Below are positions 11,236-22,500 of a stretch of 64,000 nucleotides of DNA, piece after piece. The notes under the pieces were generated by a model. The model saw nothing but the letters and a program-made list of their open reading frames with translations, was not told the DNA's origin and ran no database searches. Position 1 is the stretch's first letter. Each line of letters starts with the position of its first letter. Position numbers and translations under genes: made by a program. Source of the stretch: Blasia pusilla (Eukaryota > Marchantiophyta > Marchantiopsida > Blasiales); contig CM114272.1 in assembly GCA_050084515.1 (NCBI GenBank), forward strand, positions 24,924,001-24,988,000, read 5' to 3'.

Positions 11236-12407
11236 ATGGAGACAACAAGACACAACATGGCCAACTTCTCCTCATTCATTACTAGAAGAATGATACCAAC
11301 TAAGGATGACCCTGAAGTACTAATTCTCAACTCACAAGTTTCTATTCCGAATCTTTGTGATGGATATAATATGAAGTTGGAAAAGTGGTCACCAACCCTT
11401 CTAAACATTTTAATGATGCAGTGAGATGGGAGATGGAACAACATCACTTGCAAGGTAATAGGCCATCAAATATGGTTCCACAAAAGTTGAAGTGGGAAAG
11501 AGTGGCTTCTTATATTTTGGACCATGGGGTAATATGAAATCTTCGTGATGGAAATGCTTGTAAGAAGAAATGGCGTGCCATTGTGAAAGATTTTAAGAAA
11601 GTATATGATTGGGAGCGGAAGGCAACAAGCGCAGAGCTTTCATACTATAACCTGATGATAAAAAAATAGAAAAAAGAAGGACTTGACATTAAAATTTCCC
11701 AGAGCATACTATAGACAACTCGTTCAGTAGTTACCAAGACGCCAACATGTGAATCCAGAAGGTACTGGTGTGAGAATGGTGGACACGTGCCGAATCTATG
11801 AAGTCGATGATCCCGAGGTTATTATAATCGATTCACCGGGTATGTGTATGTATGATAATACGCATGTGCATGTCATATTGCGATCTATTCTAATAATTTC
11901 ATGTTTTGTACAAGTGAGTAACTACTATGATCATCCCTTCACTCATCCTTTATTTGTTCATGTAGTGAAGAAGGCAAGTGAGTAAAAAACGCCATTTTCA
12001 AGAGTTGGGCCCACAGGTTTATAAAATTATTTTGTTTGGTTTTTGCAAATGATTTCCTAATTCTTGTGTGTTGTAGTGAATATCACATGTTACCATTTCT
12101 TTTGTCCTTTATGTAGGGACCACAACCATGAAGGAATCTAATGGTGATGAGATAGGTTCTCCACCTATTCCCAAGAGGAGGGCAAGCTTTGGTGATGGGA
12201 TTAAAGGAAAGCAATGCAAGAGCTCCGTGGGTGCCATAGTAGCCCAAGCCTTAATGACATCAAGTAAATCCATGATGGATAGTATGAGGGAGGATCGTCA
12301 AGAATGACAAGAAAATAGGCGTATCTACCAACAAGAAGCATATGCTTTTGAGAAATTGAGTGATGCCATAGCATCTTTCATTGCTAAAAAAGCAAGCACT
12401 ATGTAAG
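11236..12407 (+). pseudogene. PIF/Harbinger-associated SANT/Myb-like protein, broken
   Basis: PIF/Harbinger elements carry a Myb/SANT-like DNA-binding protein beside the transposase, usually in a divergent or convergent arrangement. Here the plus strand opens at ATG 11236 and shows KLEKWSPTLLNILM. After a frame change and a stop comes CKKKWRAIVKDFKKVYDWER (near 11550-11620), the typical trihelix segment with conserved Trp residues. A later open piece (ATG 12128 to about 12407) contains PPIPKRRASFGDGIKGKQ and a Ser/Met-rich helix, like the C-terminal part of such proteins. Introns may separate the pieces (a GT donor near 11451, AG near 12118). Stops and frame changes make an intact product unlikely. 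It converges on the transposase at 12503. Confidence 0.65.
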
Positions 12408-12502
12408 AGAAGACATATGCATTATAAATGGAAATATTTTATTGAAATGATCACATGATCTCATACTTCTTTTGTCATGTGCCTATGTATGTAAGTCTCC
12501 AT

Positions 12503-13620
12503 TTACCTAATTGGAAGTATGTGGTCTAAAAGTACATCTCGAAGGGATCTTCCATCATTTATAACCTCATTATTTGGGACGAAGGTCATGAACCCTAATG
12601 GTAGAGGTCTTGACATTGTCTTAAGTTTGATCATTCCATCTAGATCATAGTCACCCCTATCAATCATGATGTTTTGGAGGATAAAACAAGAAAATATCAT
12701 GTTCGATAGTCTATCCAACTTTGAATGATAAATGATTCTATTGAGAATGCGCCAAGAACCTTTGAGGCGCCCAAATGCTCTCTCCACACACATTCGCGTC
12801 GAGGAATGAAGATGGATCCAAGACTCCTTTCTCCTAATTGCTCCCGGACAGGGAACTATGAGCCAAGGTAAGAGGGGATAGCCTGCATCACCAATGATGT
12901 ACTTCTGAATTATGTTGCCATTTCTAAGTGGAAGTTTTGGACCTGTCAAAACCCTTGTGGAAGAATTTGCTAATTTGTAGAAGGTAGAGTTTTTGAGAAG
13001 TGAAGTGTCATGGACACAACTTGGGTATGCGCCAAAGATATTGAAAAAGCATAATTCAGAATCCACGATAGCTTGCATGGCGCATGCATAACCTTTATTC
13101 TTGTGGCTATACCATAACGTGGAATTTGAACTGGTGGAAGTTCCAAGAGAAAATGGGTTCCATCTATAGCACCGCAACACTTGAGGAATCCATGTTGCCC
13201 TTTAAATCCATCTTTAACCCTCTCCATTCTTTCCCTTCTTGGTTAGCTCACCGCCCCATGAGCCACTACCACAAGTGCATCAACTACTCTTCAAACAATG
13301 CGGATTGTAGTTGACTTTCCAATACCGAAGAGCTCTCCAATCCCCAACATCTGATCACCTATACCAAGACAACGTGAAGTAATAGCAACTTGCCTTTCAA
13401 CACTCAAAAATCTATTAGGTAAGATTTACAATGATCATGGAGGATTTTTGGACAATTTTGTCCTTAATAGATCGCAAATATAGTCAAAGGTACTAACACT
13501 TACACGGAAAAAATCTCTAAAACGTGTTAGATTTTCCCTAATGAAGATATTTTGGTAGATGGAAAGGTTGGTAGATCCTACGGACCTTGGTTGAATATAC
13601 CAAGAAGAAAAAATGGAACG
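12503..13620 (-). pseudogene. PIF/Harbinger (HARBI1-like) DDE transposase, broken
   Basis: On the minus strand the DDE_Tnp_4 motif order is clear. FRDFFRVSVSTFDYICDLL (near 13540-13480) is the N-terminal helix region. LSVERQVAITSRCLGIGDQ, followed by FGIGKSTTIRIV, is the helix-turn-helix (near 13410-13290). GAIDGTHF carries the first Asp (near 13165), IGDAGYPLLPWLIVP the second (near 12890), and RMCVERAFGRLKGSWR the Glu (near 12780). Defects are at least one stop between the helix-turn-helix and the first Asp, and a frameshift between GAIDGTHF and HKNKGYACAMQ (about 13100-13150). The catalytic residues survive, so decay is fairly recent. Terminal inverted repeats and a 3-bp target duplication were not located. 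Confidence 0.85.
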
Positions 13621-13639
13621 TGATAAAGCATTTGCATTG

Positions 13640-14700
13640 CAAATGAAATGGAAGTACACGAGAACATGAGAATCAAAGTGGAGCACTCTACATCTAGCAC
13701 TCCCATGAGTTAGATAGTGCCTTGCTATCAAGAGAATGAAATAAATCCATTCTAACGTCTTGAGGGGATCATCGCTTTGGAAGTCCATATGCACTAGGGA
13801 ATGCAGATGAACCGAGAAGAAATGGAGGGAGATGTGAAGGTTAAAAAGAGGGAAATAAAGACACTTGGAGAGATGGATGAAAAAAAGATTGGGATAGGAT
13901 GGGAGAAAAATAGAACCACTACAGCCTTGAGAAGTAGAGAGACAAAATGCTATAAAATCTAGGAAAGAAATAATCCTAATCCCATGGAGGCTAAAGTGGA
14001 GAGGAGAAGAGATAGGAGTATGGGACGAAAGTGGAGAGGCGGACTGTGTTTGATGCCTCTTTGCCATTTTCCGTTCGTGGTAGTTCGCAATCCGTTAGTA
14101 GCAAAGTTGGAAAGAGAAACAAAAATTTGTTAACGGAACCATAATCAGGTGTCATAGTGGGAGAGAAAGTGGGATTACCGGGCTCCATAAGGAGCAATGC
14201 TCATGGAGGTTGAGCCTGCCATAGAGGCAAGTATGGGTAGGTAAAACATGTATAGGCGTGCAATAAAAGGGCAGGAGGTGCACGTCACTGAGGCTGCGTA
14301 AGGGAGAGGAACAGAAGGCATTCCGACGTAGACAACAAGAATAACTGGGAGTAAAAGGGAGTTCAAAATTGAGAAAGGCGGGAGATACGTTGTGCGAGGG
14401 GAGCCAAGTATGCCAAGAATCGGATAGCAGGGAGTCACGAGAATCGAGAGTGCGGATGGAAGAGGTTGGACAGTGTCTTGAGTGGAAGAAGACACGTAGA
14501 GACATGTCACGTTTGGGATTTACACATAGCCATAGGGACGTGTGCATTTACTTGGCTCCAGATTAGTACTAATGAGTCCTTATGCCCCCTGCGACAATAG
14601 CGATCCATCTCCTTGGATAGACTAGACACATACATGCCAATCCACCAACTGAGACACAATGGTGTGCTCCAGCTTGGCGACCAAGCTGCGAAATCTTTGA
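13640..14700. other. Unassigned stretch right of the Harbinger transposase
   Basis: Several minus-strand frames of 100-200 codons overlap here, but their composition (Ser, Leu, His, Phe and Pro rich) and lack of motifs suggest non-coding DNA. It probably includes the 5' flank or terminus of the Harbinger element. Confidence 0.4.
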
Positions 14701-14717
14701 GTGTATTCTCTCAAAGT

Positions 14718-15032
14718 CTATTTTTTCCTTCTCTTGATATCACGAAGCTTAGTTAATAGGCGATCGTCAAATTCCGGGTCCCAAAACTCGTGCAGGAATG
14801 CCTTAAGAAGGGATTTCCAAGTTTCCAAATATTCCCCTTTTATCCCCTCATACCACCGACTGGCACGCTTCTTTAAGAGTTCAAGAAAGACTTTGAGAAG
14901 ATCCTCCTCCGATCCTTCTCCATTTGCCTTTGCTATGTGGGTAAACTCCAACATGAAGTCATATGTATCATCCCGCTTGCTTCCTGCAAAGGTGGAATAT
15001 CTCAAAGAGGTGGCGATAGACTCTAACAACAT
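14718..15032 (-). pseudogene. Ty3/gypsy gag fragment
   Basis: The 104-codon open frame matches the retrotransposon gag pattern. It has a helix with DTYDFMLEFTHIAK, then RASRWYEGIKGEYLETWKSL, then FLHEFWDPEFDDRL and LRDIKR, the usual W..L...F...F hallmark. The fragment lacks both the start of gag and the zinc knuckle. It lies next to, but opposite in strand from, the RNase H and integrase remnant at 15205-16700, so the two come from different insertions or from a rearranged one. Confidence 0.7.
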
Positions 15033-15204
15033 TCAATAGTGGAATCATGTAGCCTGAGGATTTGATTGAGGGGCATATCCCTACAGAGGACACACACACT
15101 CATGCCTAACATCCCTACAAAGAGGAGTATTATGGTAGCAACATGATTCCATGAAGGATAGGTGCCTTTGTGAGGCTCAAGTGAGGAGCTTTGACGTTTA
15201 GCCG

Positions 15205-16700
15205 ATGAGCACATGCAAATGGCGTGGAGTGAGATCGGTGCATAAGAGAATGGTGGATTGGGTCGTTATGCATTTTAGGTGTTATTTATTTGGCAATCCC
15301 TTTACCATTATTATAGATCATCAACCATTTCAATGGTTGATGGAGGATGGAAAGCTTATAGATGAGTTTGTTATATGGGCTCTATTGTTTTAAGAGTATG
15401 TTTTCTAGGTGGTAAATTGACATGGGATGTTCAACCAAGATGCAGATGGGTTGAGTTATAACCTATATCCAAGTCAACAAGATGTCATTGGAGTTTGTTG
15501 GCATGGAGAGAATAATAAAGAGGTGGTATCTGGATGACACACATAAGCTTATTTGGGTTTATTGGCTATGGAGAGCTAGAGTATTACGACTATGATGGTA
15601 AGATTTAATGGAGAGTCTTTAGATTTAAAGGCCGGTGAGGAGGCGATAGGTGGTTGGGATATCACAAGGATGAGGTTATCTTGGAGTACCTGTACACTGG
15701 TAATATCGTGAGCACAATGGATGTTAGAGAGTGGGATCATATCCCACAACGAGCCAAAATGTTTGATGTGAGGGGACTCATGTCTTATGAGATAGGGAGG
15801 ATGGTAGAATGTGAGTAGTGCCTCATCCCTTGTAGAGAGTACAATTCGTGTAGCATACCCACGAGGAGTTGGGACACTTTGGAGTGAAGTAGACTTATAG
15901 CTTGCTTCAAATACAATATTGGTTACAAGGCATGTAGAGCAATATTCATTATATGCTTCGACTCCAAAATTACATCCATTGTTGATTATGGGTTTAGATT
16001 ATAGACAAGGTTTGGATTTTTCATGATGTTTATCTTTAACAAAATGTTGTAATCATTATATGTTGGTGATGGTCGAGCACTTCTCGAAGTAGATAGAGTT
16101 GGTTGCATTGCTTGAAAAAGCAAGTGAGGGAGTAGCATATGCATTCCTAGATTGAGTGCTAAGGCATTATGGCAGACCAATTGAGGTGTTGACGGACTAC
16201 GAAGACGAGTTTCACAAGGAGTTTCAGGCCTTGTGTGATCAGGTGTTGATCTACCACCGCACTACTTTGCAAGATCATCATGAGGCGGATGGACTAGTGG
16301 AGAGAGTTGTCTAGATGGTAAAGAGAGGTTTACGTAAGTATGGCTTGTAGAGTGGTCATGTAGAAGATTGGGACCTACAATTGCTATGATTGGTGATGGG
16401 ATACAAACTTAGAAAGTGGACATCCTTAATATCTTTCTAACCTTGCTTGTTGCTTTATGGCTAAGAGTCTTATTTGCCTACGTCCATTCATCACTACGCT
16501 AGTGAGATATCGAATCTCAATGATCCTAATGAATGGATGCAAGCATGTTCTTACCTTGTGAATAATCCAAGCCTCCCATTAGGAAAGTGGGTTTAGTTAG
16601 ACACTAGAGAAAGATGGAGTTTGTGTGCACCATTTAAGCGATCTTGATTTATTGGAGATATTTTAACATACGATCATCTTGAGATTCAAATGCCGTTAGT
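15205..16700 (+). pseudogene. Ty3/gypsy RNase H-integrase remnant
   Basis: Plus-strand translation gives gypsy RNase H (HFRCYLFGNPFTIIIDHQPF and QWLMEDGKL, near 15270-15360). It then gives the integrase catalytic and C-terminal part (VLTDYEDEFHKEFQAL near 16185-16230; HRTTLQDHHEADGLVERVV near 16255-16312, containing the catalytic Glu). Further pol tail sequence runs to about 16700. Many stops and frame changes leave no usable ORF. A sequence resembling 16505-16560 recurs near 17115-17170, suggesting a partial duplication. Confidence 0.75.
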
Positions 16701-18359
16701 AAGTCAAGTATCTTGCAATTACGTGTTTATGTTTATATTTGGTAACAACGATGTATGTTATGTAGTGATGTGTATGTGCAGGACATGGTCAAATATCGGT
16801 AGGGGAAAATATGTTTAAATCCCCAGGGAGGGAAAGTGATGTTAAATTAAAAAATAGTAGGATTATATTTCAAAGTTGGAAGTATTACGTCATTTAGTGG
16901 GATTTTTTCAGATTAGGAGGATGGGTTGTTTATTGATATCCTCCATTACTCCAATTTCTTGTTACAGGCTAGTAACAAGAGTTTTGAGTGGAGGAGTGGA
17001 TGTTTAATGCTTATAGACATCCAATTGAAATTTGCGATGACTATATAAAAAACACAACTCAAATATATGCAACCAACATACTTGCATATTTTCACCTATA
17101 GTAGCACTTAGCTACTATATGTGAGATGTGGAATCTTGATGACCCTAATATGGGTGCAACCATGTTCCCAATAGACTGCAACATTTTGTAGAGTCATGCG
17201 AGACAATGATGAGTCTTTGTGTATCTAAACTAAATCTACGTCTTGCTTTAGCCTAACCCTTCGTTTTGTATCTAAACTAAACCTAAATGTAGGTTTAATG
17301 CCTGAAATAAAATTGGATTTGAATTTTCGTATTTCAACATGCAATGACCATTTTGTGTGAGGGGATGGTACGACAACCCTAAAAGAACTCCTCAAATCCA
17401 ATAACATGACGACGAACATATGCATCTACTTATTTTCAAGCCTCATTTTGCATTTGATCTAAATTTCCAACTAACCATGGTCACATGAAACAAGGCGGGG
17501 TTATGCACCCACCTAGATCTAGGATCATTGTGTGGGAGTCAACACCAATGCACAAAAATTGAAGAGTTTTAGTAGTGGTTAGATATGAGTTGAGGTAGTT
17601 AGTTAGTTGGTTGGTCCGAGGTAGTAGAGTGATGGTACACATGACAAAAAAGGGAGGTTTACACGAAAATGCCCTTCTCCACTTTTGTTCTAATATGGAG
17701 TGGCTTTGGTTGAAGCAACGAGCCGCACAAATGTGCACGGCTCTCTTTGCGTCCGTTTCGATTTTTTTCCTATTTCTAGCATTTTTTAAAGTCACAGGTT
17801 GAGAAAGGGAGGGAAAGGATTTAGGGTACCAACTAAATCTCTTTCACATACTAGAGAGAGTATTTCATATAGTCACGTCATATTCCAAGGGCGGTGGTTT
17901 TTTTTTCTCTGCTTGTATTATTTGAAAAAGAGTTGGATATACATACTCATCTTACTTATCTTGTTCAAAACTAGAATAAAGTCGTTTATTAAATTGGCAT
18001 TCTTCTCCACATAGTCTTGTTTGTTCTATTCTACCTTCACAAAGCAAAAAGAATAAAAAACGAGTAAAATCCTCATTGAATTATATGAATTATTTAATAG
18101 AGAAATAAATGATAATTCAATGTACATTACATATGCATGTGAAAAAATTAAAAGATGGATTCAGAAGTCATCTTATTGTGTTCATTTTGATTCTAAATAT
18201 GAGGCAAAAGGATTTGTCATGGAAAAGATATAACTAGTCTAAACATTGATATATTCTCACATTTATTACATCATGAAATTTACTCTAAAAAAGAAATTTC
18301 TGGGCACTTAAATTGTTATAAAATGGAAAATACATCTGTCCATGACCGTAAACAAAACC
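16700..18359. other. Intergenic stretch without a supported gene
   Basis: AT-rich sequence with T and A runs and short frames. Apart from the short duplicate near 17115-17170, nothing recognisable is seen. Confidence 0.6.
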
Positions 18360-19505
18360 CTCCATCTGGGGCTACTTCCCGGCGAGGACTGGTCCGTTCA
18401 GAACTCGAATATTTGGGCGATATGCATTCATATCGGCCGAAAGAGGACACAAAAAGGAGCGACAATGGACGTGGGGCGCGAGGTGAATTAGCGGTTTAAT
18501 TGGCGGAGGTCGGAACTCCCGCTCGAGTTAGCGGCAGACTTGAAGGCGCGTACACACACTCGTCGTCCGGGAAGAGAACGGGCCGGAGCCGGACACGCGT
18601 CCACGCTCGCTCCCAGGAGCCCGGGCCGGGTGGGAGCGGCGACGACGAGCTTTCCCACTTGTGTTGAGAGAGAGAGAAGGAGAGAGAGGCGCAATTTATC
18701 GCCAGTAACAGCAGAGCTCAGCCAGTAAGTACAGGTCGGGTCTTTCGGGACTTGCAAGGCGGAGTAGGGCCTCCAACCCTAATGTGAGCAGCGAGGTCGA
18801 GTCTTTCGCACTCCCTGCACGTTTCCCACGCCAGAGCATTCAATCGCTCGCTCGCTCCGTTTACAATCGCTCGCGTTCATTTTGTCGGAGACCAAACTCA
18901 TTTTAACGCCGAGCTACCGTGCACGCTCTTCGTGGCGTCGATGTTGTTGCTGTTGCGAGTGAGCAAGGGGCCAAGCGCGGGCAGTTTCAGTCCGAGATCA
19001 TTGATTTGCAGTGTTTCATCCGGACTCCCGCGTCGATCCGGTTTCGGAGAATCTGGAGGTGTTGCGAGGAACGAAGAAGGCGTCCTAACTAGATGACGGG
19101 AGCGGTGATCCACGGAGTCGGTTTGCAGTGGTGACATTATGACGGGTGGGAGAAGCGAAGTTGTGAAGTAATTACGGTGCATGCAGTGTATCATAGTTTG
19201 TGTATTGTCTCCGGCAGGGCACGTGTATAGTAGATGTTTTGGAGATTTTTGTGGAGGAGAGGGCAGGTTAAGGAGGTGAAGACCGACACGGATTGGGGTG
19301 GAAGAGCAGCGTGCGTTGCGGGAGCGTGAAACTGGCTGCGCATTCTGAGGATAAGCGGCTCCCTTTTTTTTTTTCCCGGAAGAGGAGGCAAAGCAGGATT
19401 AGTTCAGAGAATTTGAGGTTTAGAAGTTGAAAGTAGGAATTCTGGTGGCTGTGGACATTTTAATAACCGGAGGTTGTCGAGCGTGGAGCGCTTGGAAGTC
19501 GAGCC
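18360..19505 (+). promoter_or_regulatory. CNOT1 promoter and 5' leader region
   Basis: Base composition rises sharply in GC from about 18360, as in plant core promoters and leaders. It includes a GA-rich tract (18666-18691) and a telo-box AACCCTAA (18775-18782), a motif common upstream of plant housekeeping genes. No good TATA box stands out, which suits a broadly expressed gene. Exact transcript starts and any leader intron cannot be fixed. Confidence 0.5.
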
Positions 19506-22500
19506 ATGTTATCTTTTTCATCATCTCTTGCGAGCCAGATTGGCTTTCTGATTGCCAGCTTGAACAAGAACAACTACAAGTCTGTAGTGTTTGAGCTTGG
19601 TCAGGTATATTGCTTTCTGCTCTGCTGTTTCCAATTTTCTGTCAGTGAACTGAATTCATAGATACCATTTAGGGAATCTAGCTAGCTAGAATTACAGGCC
19701 TGATTGGCATATGGACTTGTTGTAGAGTGTATCACTCAGTCGCCGGGAGTCGGCGAGATCGTGGTCTGCAAAGAACTGTAGACCGAAAGATCCTACGGTT
19801 GCATTTCAGCGAGTTCCAAAGGGATCATTCCTCATGACTTGACTGTCATCATTTTCTAGTCAAACTTGAAGTGACTCCCAGGTTTGCTACACTCAGTTAG
19901 AGACCTCTGAACGTATCATACGCTGGAGTTTGGTCTTCTCGTGAAGGACTAGGCTATTAGGGTTTAGTTTGATTCGCAGGAGGACGGTTCTGTTCTATTG
20001 ATTCTGTGGACTCTGTAAGCCGTCCAGGCGGTTCTGGGATGTTACTGAAATTTAACATATCCCTCTCCGGATGAATTTTTCTTTTGCTGCATGTGTGAGA
20101 CTGGGGAAGGGCTTGGTCGGTATGTCCTGTTCTTGACCATCATTTTTCTTACTGGGGGATGGAACGGCTTTTCATCCTAATTCTCCATCTATGTCTCATC
20201 TGGTGCAAGTCGGTTGTGTTAAAGGTTTGGTTTTGAGGGTGCGTGATGTGAGTTACTGGTGATAATTGTTTTTGTGGTGCTGCATCAGTTGACGGAGTAT
20301 GGGCTAGATGGAAGCCTGATTTTGCTCCGTATCTGCCTGGAGCAAGTAAATTCAAGGGAAGGGGAGGTGCAGAATTTACAGTTGAAACTTGAGCTATTGG
20401 CATCAGTATTAAAGAAGCTTATTCACCAACCCAACTTCGGTACAATTTTTTGTGAAGCCGTGAGGCAAATTATTTCTCTCAGTGAGGACTTTCTTGGGTA
20501 CCTGTCAAAAGTGCTGAAGTTAACTCTCCCGGAACAGATTGGCCTTGGTCTTGCCTTATCAGATGCTGAAGATTTGAAGCATCGCCAAGAAGGTGAGGCA
20601 GAGGTGGTGGGCACTTTTTACGGCAAACCTATTTTTTCTAGCTTGTGTCGTTTGATCACAAAGTTATGTGGACCTCTTTCAAAGTGAACCCTTTGCTAGA
20701 ATTGTTTCCTCCCATGCATCTAATACTTGTTCTTGTGCTCGTCAGGTCAAAGTTTTTGTGAGTTGAAGATAGTGGAGCTATATCAAAGTCCAGTACCTTG
20801 TGGATCAGAATCTTTGGTTGCAGATATTCTAAAGTTTCTTCAGCAAAGTGAAGGACTATCCAAACATGTGCCAGGTTTTTTGAAAGCTTTCGTATCGATC
20901 CTACCTGATGCTGAATCTTCCTTGTTGTTAACTCCTCTGCTACGTGAGGACGTTAATGAAGTGAATTGCCTAAGGTACTGTTCCTAATTTTCTCGAAGTC
21001 AATTTGAATGACTTTTGGTGGAATCAAGCGATGACTGAGTATGAGGGCTTCTGCATGTAGGCTAAAGTGGTTGGTACATGGTGCAGGAAATTTGAGACGC
21101 TGTCTTCAGAGTTGCACACACCAGAAGATATGGTGCAGCAACTTTTTATGGCAAACCATGTCGCAGATGTCATGGAAGAATTGGGTTACAGCTGCACTTT
21201 TGACACAGAACATTGCAAAGAGATTTTTGCCTTGTTCCCTTCATTGACTGAAAAGGAGGTTGCTCGAGTTGTTGGAATGGTTGCAAGGACTCACAAAGGT
21301 CTGGAAGATTTACATGGAACTCATGGAACGTTCAGCACAGCACTTTGTAACACTGAGCATCTATCCCAAGATTATTTGACCACATGGAATGTGGATGTCC
21401 TTGTAGATGCTCTGAAGCAGCTGGTGAGGATCTCACTGAACCTTGTGTTGGATTGGTTCTTGTCACATCACAGGACAATTCTACAGTTTGAATTCCTTGA
21501 GATTTGTTAAAATGGTGCACTTTGGAGGAGGGACTATTTGCCCATTGTTTCTTTTTGTGAGTTTTGATGCAGGCACCAAGTCTTGATTGGATTGCTGTTA
21601 TGGACAATATGGACCAAGAAGGGTTCTATTTACCTGATCAAAAATCGTTTTCAACCTTTATGTCCATATACTCCAAGGCCTGTCAGGTACTATAAAATTG
21701 CAGTAGAGACGCTTGTCTCTCTTTTGCTAGGTGTGCAATCTGCCTGGGAGGATGGCGTTTTACCGAAACTGATCCAGAGGCTGCCTCTGGGATGCTGTTG
21801 TTATAGCGTCTATGCATACAATTTCCAGTATGAATTTAAGCCACACAATTAACCTCACAAGTACGATTTAAAATTAACTTTGATAATCCGCTACTAATTT
21901 ATAATGTCTGAGCAAAAGTTTGGTATATCGTCGATCTTTATTTGTGTGGTCTGATCTTTTCCTACTTTTCTGGTTGCAGGATCCATTCCCAATTGGAGCA
22001 GTTTGTGGATCAGTATGGAAGAACGGAGAAGGACAACTGTCGTTTCTCAAGCATGCCGTGGGGGCTCCCGCTGATGTTTTCACTTTCAGTCATTCTCCTA
22101 GGAAACAGGTGCTAAGCGACTCATGCTTTTGACAGTGGATACAGTTGTTTCAAGCTGCCTGTGGTGTAATGATTCTAAAGCATTATTTGTCTTGTGCAGA
22201 CGCCATTTGAGGGCTTGCCAGGCCAGAGGTCGCCGCATGGCACACCAAACCATGCATGGCTATCACTTGATTTGTTGGAAGTGTTGTGTCGCTTGGCCGA
22301 AATGGGACACTCAAGTACTGTGCTCTCATTACTTGAACATCCGCTGAAGCACTGCCCTGAGTTGTTATTACTTGGAGTGGCCCAAATCAAGGTCAGTATA
22401 CAAGTGGCCTGACCTTTTCGCAAACATCCACTCAAGTTGGTAACACTCTTGTTTGTGGAGGTGATGTAGCATACTTACTTGGCTTGTTGATCTTGCAGAC

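Noticed and set aside
13435-14547. Minus-strand frames of 111-210 codons as a separate gene
   Set aside because: Only the last about 35 codons of the 13435-14067 frame match a known protein (Harbinger transposase N-terminus); the rest is biased, motif-free sequence.
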